Of a stretch of 64,000 nucleotides of DNA, positions 27,034 through 35,958 are shown piece after piece; position 1 is the first letter of the stretch, and each line of letters starts with the position of its first letter. Under the pieces are notes generated by a model that did no database searches, was not told where the DNA came from, and saw only the letters and a list, made by a program, of their open reading frames with translations. The position numbers and the translations under genes are program-made. The DNA comes from Zobellia laminariae. GTDB lineage: Bacteria; Bacteroidota; Bacteroidia; Flavobacteriales; Flavobacteriaceae. The stretch covers positions 1,240,001 through 1,304,000 of the forward strand of contig NZ_RCNS01000002.1 in the NCBI RefSeq assembly GCF_009725995.1. The letters are read 5' to 3'.

Positions 27034-27271
27034 AATAACGTGTTTTTAATTTGTACCCAAACTAATTGTTATATTGAAGCGAGAAATCACAGAAAGCTAA
27101 ACTTTTGGACTAATTCCGTGATACTTTTGTGAACATTTCCCACATAAACATCAGGTTATCAATAATTTTAGGGTTTCATAGGTTATTATAGCCCCTTGCC
27201 TACCGTTTGTCTATTTTAGACTTCCCGTGATAACTATGTGATACTTTTTAACGTCATTCGTACTCTGAATT

Positions 27272-27970
27272 ATGAAAGAAATATTGATTATAGAAGATGA
27301 TCCAGAAATCATCAAACTCTTAGAGATTCACCTTACCGATCTTATTTATAAGACATCTAAGGCAATGGATGGCGCCGAAGGTTTGCTAATGGCTCTTAAC
27401 CATGATTACGACCTTATACTTTTAGATCTAACACTCCCCAGCATGGATGGAATTGAAATCTGTAAAAAGTTAAGAGCCGAAAAAAACACGCCGGTTATCA
27501 TGCTAACGGCTAAATCTGAAGAGATTGATCGTGTCCTTGGACTAGAAATAGGTGCTGATGATTACATCACAAAGCCCTTTAGTATTCGAGAGTTATTGGC
27601 CCGTATTAAAGCTGTAATGCGTCGTACAGATGCACAACAGGTCAAAACTGAAAGTACTGATACAATTGCTTTTGAGGGACTTTTTATTGACATTGACAAA
27701 AGAAAAGTGCTCTTAAACGATACTAAAATTGAGCTTTCCCCAAAGGAATTTGAACTTTTGGTATTAATGGCTTCCAACCCTGGACGGAACTATTCAAGAA
27801 CAGAACTCCTGAACATGATATGGGGGTATAATTTTGAGGGTTACGAACATACGGTTAACTCGCACATTAATCGTTTACGAGCCAAAATTGAATCTGATAT
27901 GGCCAACCCTACCTTTATTCTCACAACTTGGGGTGTTGGCTATAAGTTTAATGAAGACATCTCACTATGA
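27272..27970 (+). CDS. OmpR/PhoB-family response regulator
   Basis: A 232-aa DNA-binding regulator. The receiver occupies about 1-115, with acidic pair D9/D10, phospho-acceptor D52 (LLDLTLP) and the Lys in ITKPFS. A winged-helix Trans_reg_C domain occupies about 130-228 (LSPKEFELLVLMASNPGRNYSR, HTVNSHINRLRAKIE, TWGVGYKF). It overlaps the kinase gene by 4 bp (ATGA), so the two form one coupled two-component operon. Target genes are unknown; the divergent neighbour is the T9SS repeat protein gene, 238 bp away. Confidence 0.95.
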   Translation: MKEILIIEDDPEIIKLLEIHLTDLIYKTSKAMDGAEGLLMALNHDYDLILLDLTLPSMDGIEICKKLRAEKNTPVIMLTAKSEEIDRVLGLEIGADDYITKPFSIRELLARIKAVMRRTDAQQVKTESTDTIAFEGLFIDIDKRKVLLNDTKIELSPKEFELLVLMASNPGRNYSRTELLNMIWGYNFEGYEHTVNSHINRLRAKIESDMANPTFILTTWGVGYKFNEDISL

Positions 27971-29460
27971 GCCAGAAAGAAAAAACTTTGACGCCCAAGC
28001 TAATCAAAAAACTTTGGTTGGCCTTTATACTTCTTGTCTTATTAATGGGGTCTTCTTATATATTTATCACTGGCTATTTTGCCAATAAATATAGCCAAGA
28101 AACCACGCAACGACTCAATGCCGATGTGGCTAACCATGTAATTGCCGAAAAATTCAAAGATGCTTCTCCATTCCTTGAGGATGGTAGCGTCAATAAACCT
28201 CTTTTTGGTGATTTAATGCATGATATGATGGCCGTAAACCAAAGTATTGAGGTCTATTTATTAAATGAAACGGGAGAAGTTCTTTATTCTGTAGTGCTTG
28301 ATCATGGAGATAAAAGTTCTACCAAGAGTGTTTCATTAATTCCTATAGAATTTTTCATTAAAAATAAAGGCGAACGCTTTGTTGTAGGTGATGACCCACG
28401 TAATATTGGAGAACAAAAGATATTTTCAGCAGCACCCTACTCTGTAGATGGTCGTGAAGGATACGTTTACATTGTGCTTGCCGGTAAAAAATTTCAAGAA
28501 GTAAGTGACAATCTGTTAAATCAATATTTTACCAAATTAGGAATTGGAGCAACCCTATTAACCATGCTGTTTTCTTTGGTTATTGGTCTTTTGGCTATTT
28601 GGTTCTTGACTAAAAATTTACGTTTAATTACAAAGACGGTCCGTAAGTTTCATGATGGGGACTTGCAAGCACGTATAGCAAATCCTGAAAATTCTGATAT
28701 TGAAGTGTTTGCTAACTCCTTTAATGAAATGGCCGATAGTATTGTTGGCAATATGGATAAGATGCAATCTGTTGATTTGTTACGAAGAGAATTGATTGCC
28801 AATGTCTCACACGACCTTAGAACACCACTTGCAATTTTAAAGGGATATATTGAAACATTACAGATTAAAAACGACTCGCTTACAGAAGAACAAAAACAAG
28901 AATACTTACAAATTACGCATGATAATGTAGATAAGTTGTCTAATTTAATTAATCAACTTTTTGAATATTCTAAATTGGAAGCGGAACAGGTAACTCCGGT
29001 AAAAGAGCCTTTTTCCATCACTGAACTTTCTCATGATCTAATTGCTAAATTCAGGGTTTTAGCAGAAAAGAAACAAATTGACCTTCAGTTAGACAATCCA
29101 GAAGAAAATTGTATGGTTTTTGCAGATGTAAGCCTTGTAGAAAGAGCTTTGCAGAACTTGATTGAGAATGCGTTAAAGTACACTCAGGCAAACGGCAAAG
29201 TCACCCTATCACTTCAGAAAAAAGGAAAAAATGTAGAGATAAACATTACGGATACGGGAACTGGTATTGCTGTGAATGAACAGCCTTTTATTTTTGACCG
29301 TTACAAACAGGTGGATAAAAGCGCTAAAAAACAAGGGTACGGGCTTGGTTTGGCTATAGTTAAAAAAATTATGGATTTGCATGATACAACTATCACTGTT
29401 TTGAGTAAGCCTAAGGAAGGGAGCTCTTTTATATTTCACCTACCCGCTTATCAAGTTTAA
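27967..29460 (+). CDS. Membrane sensor histidine kinase (HAMP-HisKA-HATPase)
   Basis: A 497-aa kinase. TM1 is about 15-38, a periplasmic sensor about 39-187 and TM2 about 190-215. HAMP (about 216-270) is followed by HisKA with the phospho-His in NVSHDLRTPLAIL (H282). HATPase_c boxes follow: N-box LIENALKYT, G1 DTGTGI, F RYKQVDKS and G2 GYGLGLAIVKKI. It is the partner of the OmpR-type regulator just upstream. The periplasmic ligand is unknown. Confidence 0.95.
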   Translation: MSQKEKTLTPKLIKKLWLAFILLVLLMGSSYIFITGYFANKYSQETTQRLNADVANHVIAEKFKDASPFLEDGSVNKPLFGDLMHDMMAVNQSIEVYLLNETGEVLYSVVLDHGDKSSTKSVSLIPIEFFIKNKGERFVVGDDPRNIGEQKIFSAAPYSVDGREGYVYIVLAGKKFQEVSDNLLNQYFTKLGIGATLLTMLFSLVIGLLAIWFLTKNLRLITKTVRKFHDGDLQARIANPENSDIEVFANSFNEMADSIVGNMDKMQSVDLLRRELIANVSHDLRTPLAILKGYIETLQIKNDSLTEEQKQEYLQITHDNVDKLSNLINQLFEYSKLEAEQVTPVKEPFSITELSHDLIAKFRVLAEKKQIDLQLDNPEENCMVFADVSLVERALQNLIENALKYTQANGKVTLSLQKKGKNVEINITDTGTGIAVNEQPFIFDRYKQVDKSAKKQGYGLGLAIVKKIMDLHDTTITVLSKPKEGSSFIFHLPAYQV

Positions 29461-29464
29461 AATA

Positions 29465-29510
29465 AAAACTGAACACTATTTCATATTTAAATGAAGTGGT
29501 GTTCAGTTTT
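29465..29510. terminator. Bidirectional terminator between the two-component operon and the alginate lyase genes
   Basis: Arms AAAACTGAACAC (29465-29476) and GTGTTCAGTTTT (29499-29510) pair perfectly. They continue, after a short internal mismatch, with TTCAT/ATGAA. A-runs and T-runs at both ends let it stop the kinase transcript (plus) and the PL6 transcript (minus). Confidence 0.82.
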
Positions 29511-29580
29511 CATATTTAGCAAACAACAAAAAACATTGTTCTGCTGCTAAGTTCAATAAACTTTTCTATTTTCTTCTCTC

Positions 29581-31908
29581 CTATTTCAAACCTAAATCAC
29601 TACCATCTGTAGCTTTTCCTTTTAAAGGAGAATCAGGACTTAATGAGTACGACGATTCATCTGTAAACTCAGGAGCTAAATCCCATTGGTTTTCTACAAG
29701 GTATTTCTGATCTCCGGTTACAACAAGTTTTTCAGAATTGCTTAGGGCATTATTACGCACTTTAACTATAGGCTCACCAACTACCAAATGCATTTCAATA
29801 GCCTTACTATCTTTAAAAATATTGTTTTTGATATCTGTTTCTTGTACCCCGTATAATGATATGGCAGATTTGTATTTGTTCTTCTTACCAAAACCAACAT
29901 TGTCAAAAACATTGTGGTCTATCTCTAAGAAAGGGCCAAATGTACTCTCATCTTTACCTCCTCTATATAACCGTAACGCTGCTCCTTGCAGTTCGCTTAT
30001 GGTATTGTTTTTCATTATGAAGTATTCCACATTGTAAGCTCCAATATCATCAGTCTCTTTATCTAATGCAGCAATGCTACCTGTAATTTTTTTAAAGGTC
30101 GAATTCTGAATGCTAATGGTATCTGCAAATGTGCCTTTAGAAACTCTTAGCACATCAAAAGAATGGTTTACCACCATATCTTTAAACTCACAGTTATCAA
30201 TAAATAATTTATAATTATCCAACATGGAATTTTTACTAGTACTTATAACCGAGTTGCCAGCGTAATCAGGAGATTTTGCGCCATCAAAAGTTATATTCTC
30301 CAAAGATAAACTACCTCCATCTTGGATTTCAAACGCCATCATTCTTTCAAACAAAATAGTTGCTTTTTCCTTTCCAACCGTTTTAAATGTTAATGGGTGG
30401 CCTATTTTTACCGCTTTAGTTAGTAAGTATGTTCCACCTTCTTCTAATTCTATAATATCTCCAGCTTCTGATTTTTTAACGATTTCATATAAAGTATTGA
30501 TACCGGCTTCTACTTTTAATGTTTTACCAGAATTTAATACTACACTCTTATCTGCTTTTGAATACCATGCTATTCCCGTATTTTCCTTAGTGGCAATTTT
30601 TGGACTTATGGTAACCTTAGTTTTTATTTTCCTTGATGTAGGTATTAAAAAACCTTGCTCATTTTTCACTAATTTAATATTCGCATTTTTAAAACCAGAC
30701 TTAATACTTGTTTCTGAGTTTTCACCTAAAATATTATCTTTAAAAGTAATCCCACTAATATCATCGTTAATAGTGAAAATGTCTTTCTTGCTATCATTAT
30801 AAATAATATTCTCTGAAAATTCAGAAGTTCTTGGTGCTTGACTTCTTTCATCATCGTTACCTGCACCAAAAAGGATATTTTCACAATTGACAAACGTGTT
30901 GTTGTTTACCTTAGAATCAATAACCGGTACATAACGATTTGGTGGTGAATCCGGCACTCCGTTCATCATAACAAAGGCTCCTCTAAAACGGTATCCTGTT
31001 AAACCAATGTGGTAATTATTTATAACCGTTTGCGATTCATTAATAACACGCACACCTCCTGTACTTGGTTTTCCATTACCTATAAATACATTACCGTCTA
31101 CTAAGGTTTCGTTTCCATGACGCATAGTTAAAGTACCTGTGCACTCAAAAAAGGTGTTGTATTTAAAAGTGTTTTGACAAGATTTATTTGAAATAATTTC
31201 GTGCTCGCCATTAGTTCTGTCAAAGTAATTAGACTCTACTAACGTATTAGAGTTTTCTAGCGCATGATGACTAGTTCCGATTCTTAAGGTTTCACCACCA
31301 TTATTACCATAGGTTGGTCGAGGACCAAAATAGTTGTGGTCTATTTGATGATTGTTTGCTCTACTATCTTCTGTGTCCAAACCAACAATCATGGTAACAC
31401 CTAAGTTCTTTTTTCCTGAAATATGATTATGATCAATGCGGTTGTTTTTACCATAGATCGTTATCCAATAATCCTGCACTTGACGTTCTGGATTATTAAA
31501 ATTATCTATAACACATTCTGTTAAACGGCTATTGTTAGCGATCTCTTCTCTGCTTTTTCTAAAAGAGATAACTGCATTTGTTGGCGTGTATCCATTCTTA
31601 AAAACAAGACCTTTAATTATTAAATGGTTACCTGCAATTCTTAGATTAGAAGCTCCTTCTAAAGTTACTTTACCTTTTTCTTCTACGGTAAGTGTAATAG
31701 GCTTTTCTGCAGTACCATTTGCTTCAAATAAAAGTTCAGCATCCATCCATGCGCCATTTGCGAGGACTATACTATCTCCTGGTTGCACCTTTTGAAGCAT
31801 TTCTTCAAACTCTGCTATATTCTTAACTGGCTTAGCCTGTTGTGCGGTAGCGAAAGAACAGCTAACCGTGATTAAAATTAACGAGAATATCTTATTTAAG
31901 TGTATCAT
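29581..31908 (-). CDS. Alginate lyase, polysaccharide lyase family 6 (two-domain)
   Basis: A 775-aa exported beta-helix lyase cleaving alginate by beta-elimination. A signal peptide (about 1-22) precedes a PL6 catalytic helix (about 25-400) and a second beta-helix domain (about 430-775), the two-domain layout of AlyGC-type enzymes. The catalytic Lys242 (ISNKSC) and Arg263 (TMRHGN) are present. The calcium ligands N203, E206 (NGGETLRIG), E235 and E237 (NGEHEII) are too. All are offset by exactly 22 from the AlyGC positions I recall (K220, R241, N181, E184, E213, E215). It is the last gene of the PL6-PL7-PL6 group but has its own promoter/operator. It corresponds to one of alyA4/alyA6 in the Zobellia-type cluster. 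Confidence 0.93.
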   Translation of the reverse strand: MIHLNKIFSLILITVSCSFATAQQAKPVKNIAEFEEMLQKVQPGDSIVLANGAWMDAELLFEANGTAEKPITLTVEEKGKVTLEGASNLRIAGNHLIIKGLVFKNGYTPTNAVISFRKSREEIANNSRLTECVIDNFNNPERQVQDYWITIYGKNNRIDHNHISGKKNLGVTMIVGLDTEDSRANNHQIDHNYFGPRPTYGNNGGETLRIGTSHHALENSNTLVESNYFDRTNGEHEIISNKSCQNTFKYNTFFECTGTLTMRHGNETLVDGNVFIGNGKPSTGGVRVINESQTVINNYHIGLTGYRFRGAFVMMNGVPDSPPNRYVPVIDSKVNNNTFVNCENILFGAGNDDERSQAPRTSEFSENIIYNDSKKDIFTINDDISGITFKDNILGENSETSIKSGFKNANIKLVKNEQGFLIPTSRKIKTKVTISPKIATKENTGIAWYSKADKSVVLNSGKTLKVEAGINTLYEIVKKSEAGDIIELEEGGTYLLTKAVKIGHPLTFKTVGKEKATILFERMMAFEIQDGGSLSLENITFDGAKSPDYAGNSVISTSKNSMLDNYKLFIDNCEFKDMVVNHSFDVLRVSKGTFADTISIQNSTFKKITGSIAALDKETDDIGAYNVEYFIMKNNTISELQGAALRLYRGGKDESTFGPFLEIDHNVFDNVGFGKKNKYKSAISLYGVQETDIKNNIFKDSKAIEMHLVVGEPIVKVRNNALSNSEKLVVTGDQKYLVENQWDLAPEFTDESSYSLSPDSPLKGKATDGSDLGLK

Positions 31909-31916
31909 AAATTAAA

Positions 31917-31969
31917 TTGGTTTACCAAACTGGTTTACCAAATGTACAGATATTTGCCAAACTCACAAA
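31917..31969 (-). promoter_or_regulatory. Promoter with tandem TGGTTTACCA operator for the downstream PL6 gene
   Basis: On the minus strand, TTTG (31969-31966), then exactly 19 nt, then TACATTTG (31946-31939): a perfect Bacteroidota -33/-7 promoter (TTTG / TAnnTTTG). Two TGGTTTACCA sites (31918-31927, 31931-31940), 3 bp apart, overlap the -7 element and start region, only about 9 nt before the ATG. A bound protein would block the promoter. The near-palindromic TGGT-N2-ACCA form resembles FadR-type GntR operators; the regulator is not in the window. Confidence 0.85.
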
Positions 31970-32124
31970 TTTTTAACACAAAATCGGTGCATATTAGCCT
32001 TAACAATAAATATCCCCTTGCCGAAATTGTTGATATTACAATGGGGAATTGACTTAGCACCATTTAGACATGGCTATTAAAACCACATCATAGCATTAAA
32101 TAAGAACTACCTGTTAGCCGAATT

Positions 32125-33183
32125 CTATTCTTCAATTGGCAATGTGCCTTCCCCTACAGTGGCTTCCTTGAACCAAACCTCTGCATAGCAGCCATTTGCA
32201 TACTGTTTTGGTATATCGCCATCATACGTTTCGGAACCTGTACTCCAAACCATATTGTCCTCTGGAGATTTTCCATTAGTTTGATTGTATGCACCTTGTT
32301 TGAAATATTGAATTTCACCAGCATATGCATTTTCACGTTCAATTCCGTCACGACCAATAGACGCATATAAAGTCCATATTTGTTCCGGTATGTCAGATTT
32401 TTTAGAGAAATCTGATTTCAATAAGTTTTTTGTGAATTTTACAGTGTCATGTCCTTCACTTGAAAAGGTTAGATACATTATACCTTTAAAAACGTTTATT
32501 TCATAACTAAACTCTTCTCCTAATTCAATTCCATTTTCAGGTTCTTTAGGATATGTAGTAGCGGTTTCTCCAACAACAGACATGTCATTTCCCCAAATGG
32601 CTGTTGAATAATCCCATCTTTTTGAATTGTCTCCCTCTGTATTAATTTCATAATTCCAAAAAACAGACCCCTTTGTATGACCAGGAAACTTTTTGTAAAA
32701 GATTTTTATAGGTTCGTTCTCATGTCCTTCATCACTATGAATTTGCCCGACTACTACTGAATATGACGCGGCAACTCTAGCATCACCTGAGGTAGATACA
32801 TGCTGAACCTTTAGTGTACCGGTTAATTTACCTCCTGTTTCTGGTATCCAATGTTTTTTTTGCCCTAGTTCGGTTCTTGTGTTACTTGAAGTTCTTGAGG
32901 TAACCCCAGAGTTAGGTGTTTTATACACAACCCAATCCGCTTGATCATCCTTTTCAACATAGAAAAAATCTTTTTTCTCATAGTTCACTAATTCTTCAGA
33001 ACGAGTTCCGTCACCTAAAAGAATTTTCCATTCGTCCATAAAAGGAATTACATCACTTGGATATTTTGTTTCCTTCTCAGTTTGAGCTGTTGCCTCTGAA
33101 CTTGTATCCGGAGAGACTTTAGAATTGTTCTTACAAGCGAATAACGCTAAAACTGCAACTACCGTAAATATTGATTTTTTCAT
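32125..33183 (-). CDS. alyA5: Alginate lyase, polysaccharide lyase family 7, lipoprotein
   Basis: A 352-aa PL7 jelly-roll lyase. A lipoprotein signal ends at ALFAC (C17). A polar linker leads to the catalytic domain (about 45-300). The three family motifs are present: RTEL (103-106), QIH (147-149) and YFKQGAYNQ (293-301). The catalytic set would be R103, Q147, H149 and Y299. It fits the PL7 subfamily 5 exolytic enzymes such as Zobellia AlyA5, by position between two PL6 genes and by its large insertions. I start at the ATG at 33183; the TTG at 33189 adds only two residues. No acidic LES follows the Cys, so the periplasmic face of a membrane is likely. Confidence 0.92.
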   Translation of the reverse strand: MKKSIFTVVAVLALFACKNNSKVSPDTSSEATAQTEKETKYPSDVIPFMDEWKILLGDGTRSEELVNYEKKDFFYVEKDDQADWVVYKTPNSGVTSRTSSNTRTELGQKKHWIPETGGKLTGTLKVQHVSTSGDARVAASYSVVVGQIHSDEGHENEPIKIFYKKFPGHTKGSVFWNYEINTEGDNSKRWDYSTAIWGNDMSVVGETATTYPKEPENGIELGEEFSYEINVFKGIMYLTFSSEGHDTVKFTKNLLKSDFSKKSDIPEQIWTLYASIGRDGIERENAYAGEIQYFKQGAYNQTNGKSPEDNMVWSTGSETYDGDIPKQYANGCYAEVWFKEATVGEGTLPIEE

Positions 33184-33199
33184 CTTCAAATTGATTTTA

Positions 33200-33281
33200 C
33201 TCGATAATCGAGATTAAATGCTCCGAGGCTTGCCTCGAAATCAAAGTGTATTCCTTTTATGCCTCTGGGCTTGCCCCGAGG
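33200..33281. repeat. Cluster of three palindromes between the PL6 and PL7 genes
   Basis: Within the 120-bp gap inside the operon are CTCGAT-A-ATCGAG (33200-33212, perfect), CGAGGC-TT-GCCTCG (33224-33237, perfect) and CCTCTGGGC-TT-GCCCCGAGG (33262-33281, one mismatch). The last two share the core GGCTTGCC. They look like a REP-like intergenic element or RNA-processing hairpins rather than a terminator, since no T-run follows. Confidence 0.65.
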
Positions 33282-33303
33282 TAGTTTACTAAAGAATACT
33301 TTA

Positions 33304-35622
33304 TTAGTACATAAGTTTAAGTGGAAGGTTTTCTTCTACGATAAGCTCCCCTGAATTTGTAATTTCGTTATTCGCATGGGTGTTATTTTTGGCTCCCCAT
33401 AAACGTGCAACGAATTTTACTGGGTTATCAAGAAATTTATTTCCTGAAAGGTTTACATTAATAATACCATAGGTGTTAAGTAAAATTCCATCTTCTTCGT
33501 TGGCACCACAATTTTCAAAAGTGCTATTAGTTACAACTAAATTTCCACCAACAGTAGATTCATCATAACCACCCCTATAATAATCAACTACATTTTTGCC
33601 AACATTCTCAAATTGACAATTCTCTATAAATATATTCTCTGCACTATATTCCCCACGATCATCGGTTTCTTCAGAAAGTTCCAAACCATTTGAACAGTTT
33701 TTTATAGAAGTAGACTTCAATTTAATATACTCGGAAAATGAATGTTTATAAGCTTTTAGAACATAATCAAAATTAGATATTTCGGAATCCACAACGGTCA
33801 AATTATAAAGACTGGACATGTTCTCTTTTAAGCTTGCGAACGCGTACTGATCTTTTGCGCCTATTAGGTAAACACCTTTAAGAGTAAGCTTTCCTTTAGG
33901 GTTCATTTCAAAGGCCGGTGTTCCTAGAGCACCATTATATTGAATAATAGCCTTGTTATTGACATCCGCTGAGCGTATGGTCAACATCTTATCAATTTTT
34001 AAAGAGCTTTTGAGCTTATACTTGCTGGAAGTCAGAACAATGGTATCACCATTTTTTGCTTTCTGGAGCGTACTAACCAATTTGGATGTTGAACTAACTG
34101 AATAAGTTTTGGGTTCATAGTCATTAGCAGAATTTGGAGAATACCAATCTGGACCGTACTGAGATAGATCCATTAGATTCAATTTTTCTGCCGGTTTACT
34201 TACAACCGCCCCAACTTCGTTTTTTTCCTCTCTTGAATTCCCAAAAAGGTCCTTTTTAATTAAATCAAATTCAAAACCATTGTAAAGTTCCGGACTGGGC
34301 AAATCAGCCGATGGAATCCAAACATTTTCTTCCAATTCCGAAATAGAAAAGTCTTCTTCTTCAATACCGGAGATTTTATCAAATGAAACTCCTTGATTGT
34401 TGACTATATTACTTTCAAAATCAATTCCATCTAAAGAATCATGAGCAATTACAACTTGCTCAACACCTTTATCATTGTAGATTAGGTTGTTGGCCACAAT
34501 TGTACGAATAGGTCTTTCAGACCTGATTTCGCTAGCGGGAAGAATATCCTTTTGATCTACGTTAGAACCAACACTAAACTGCCAAGGAGAGCAATTAATG
34601 TATGAATTATAGGCCACCACTACATCTGTAACCTGTATATATCTATTTAAAGGTGATTTTTTAATACCGTTCATAATGGCCAACGGACTTCTGAACGTAT
34701 CTCCTTTAAGGTCAAAAAAGTAATTGTTCGTTACCCAATGTCCTGTTCCAATAAGCCTCACTCCTCCTATTTGCTCAGAATTTTTATCGCCTATAAAATA
34801 ATTGCCATCTATAATACAATAGTTACCGTGCCTTGTAACCACTGACCCTTCACTTTTATAGAAAACATTATTTCTAAATTCATTAAAGTTGGTTTTACTT
34901 GAAATAACTTCAACTTCGCCATTACATCTGTCAAAGAAATTATGTTGAACCAAGGTGTAACTTGGAGCCATTGACGTATAACTATTACCAAGCTGTATGG
35001 TTTCTGCACTTGGACCACCTTTTGGAGGTCTTGGTCCAAAATAATTGTTGGTGATTTTATGATAATTCTTTATGCTATGATTCCCTGCCAAATCAATTCT
35101 GACCGTTGGCCCTCTATTTGCCTTACCAGCAATATAACAACCTTCTAGCTCGTTATGACGCCCATGAAACAAAACCCATAAATCCGTTTGGTTTTTTTGA
35201 GGCTTATTATAATCCAAGATTACACTATTGGTAAGCTTGGAGTGATTGGCAACCGTATCTTTATTAATAGCAAACTCCACCACGGCATCGGAAGGAGAAT
35301 AACCATTCGTGAAATATAAACCACTGACTACCAAATAATCTCCACCAAGTTTTAAGTCAGATACTCCACTGATGAAAACTTTTCCAGCAGTTTCGGCTTT
35401 AAGCGTAATTGGCTGCTCTTCTGTTCCATAACCTACAAATTTAATTTGTACATCCTTCCATTCGCCATTGGCCATTATTATCTCATCTCCAGGACTTGCA
35501 CTACCTATTGCAGCATTCAATTCTGCTATGTTTTTCACATGAAAATCTTGATAATCAGGGATTTTAGTAAATGAAAGGAATAAAAGAGCTGCACTAATTG
35601 CTAATAAACTAGTTTTCATCAT
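33304..35622 (-). CDS. Alginate lyase, polysaccharide lyase family 6 (second copy)
   Basis: A 772-aa exported two-domain PL6 paralogue of the protein at 29581-31908. A signal peptide (about 1-19) precedes the catalytic beta-helix with Lys243 (ISSKTN), Arg264 (VTRHGN), E236/E238 (NGEVEVI) and E207 (AETIQLG). The calcium-ligand Asn seen in the other copy (NGGE) is replaced: the segment reads GGPSAE. A second beta-helix domain covers about 510-772. It is first in the lyase operon, and its promoter carries the same operator as the other PL6 gene. It matches one of alyA4/alyA6 of the Zobellia-type cluster. Confidence 0.92.
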   Translation of the reverse strand: MMKTSLLAISAALLFLSFTKIPDYQDFHVKNIAELNAAIGSASPGDEIIMANGEWKDVQIKFVGYGTEEQPITLKAETAGKVFISGVSDLKLGGDYLVVSGLYFTNGYSPSDAVVEFAINKDTVANHSKLTNSVILDYNKPQKNQTDLWVLFHGRHNELEGCYIAGKANRGPTVRIDLAGNHSIKNYHKITNNYFGPRPPKGGPSAETIQLGNSYTSMAPSYTLVQHNFFDRCNGEVEVISSKTNFNEFRNNVFYKSEGSVVTRHGNYCIIDGNYFIGDKNSEQIGGVRLIGTGHWVTNNYFFDLKGDTFRSPLAIMNGIKKSPLNRYIQVTDVVVAYNSYINCSPWQFSVGSNVDQKDILPASEIRSERPIRTIVANNLIYNDKGVEQVVIAHDSLDGIDFESNIVNNQGVSFDKISGIEEEDFSISELEENVWIPSADLPSPELYNGFEFDLIKKDLFGNSREEKNEVGAVVSKPAEKLNLMDLSQYGPDWYSPNSANDYEPKTYSVSSTSKLVSTLQKAKNGDTIVLTSSKYKLKSSLKIDKMLTIRSADVNNKAIIQYNGALGTPAFEMNPKGKLTLKGVYLIGAKDQYAFASLKENMSSLYNLTVVDSEISNFDYVLKAYKHSFSEYIKLKSTSIKNCSNGLELSEETDDRGEYSAENIFIENCQFENVGKNVVDYYRGGYDESTVGGNLVVTNSTFENCGANEEDGILLNTYGIINVNLSGNKFLDNPVKFVARLWGAKNNTHANNEITNSGELIVEENLPLKLMY

Positions 35623-35720
35623 TTAGGTGTATTGAGAGAGTTGTTCTATTTGGTTCTTTAAAATAGTTGAGAATTTCGAATACAGATTAAGTAACTACAT
35701 CCAATTGCCATCTTATCTAA

Positions 35721-35773
35721 TTGGTTTACCAAACTGGTTTACCAAATATAGTTTATTTATCTTTCTAAACAAA
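35721..35773 (-). promoter_or_regulatory. Promoter with tandem TGGTTTACCA operator upstream of the first PL6 gene
   Basis: Minus-strand TTTG (35773-35770), 19 nt, TATATTTG (35750-35743). Two TGGTTTACCA sites (35722-35731, 35735-35744) overlap the -7 element. The operator (26 bp identical) and promoter spacing are the same as at 31917-31969. The leader to the ATG at 35622 is about 115 nt. The rest of the 336-bp gap to the divergent plus-strand gene shows no further gene. Confidence 0.87.
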
Positions 35774-35958
35774 GGATTTAGTCCTTACTCCTGACGATAA
35801 TTAGTAACCGAAAACTTCATTTACTATTCATATTTATCAATTCACCTGACTGCTATTGCTTAAAATTGATGTTTATCTGAAAGAAGAAACACTTGGTCTA
35901 AAGCTTCAAATTTTTTATAAGGCTGATAGTTATATACTCATAACTTAAAATCCCTCTC

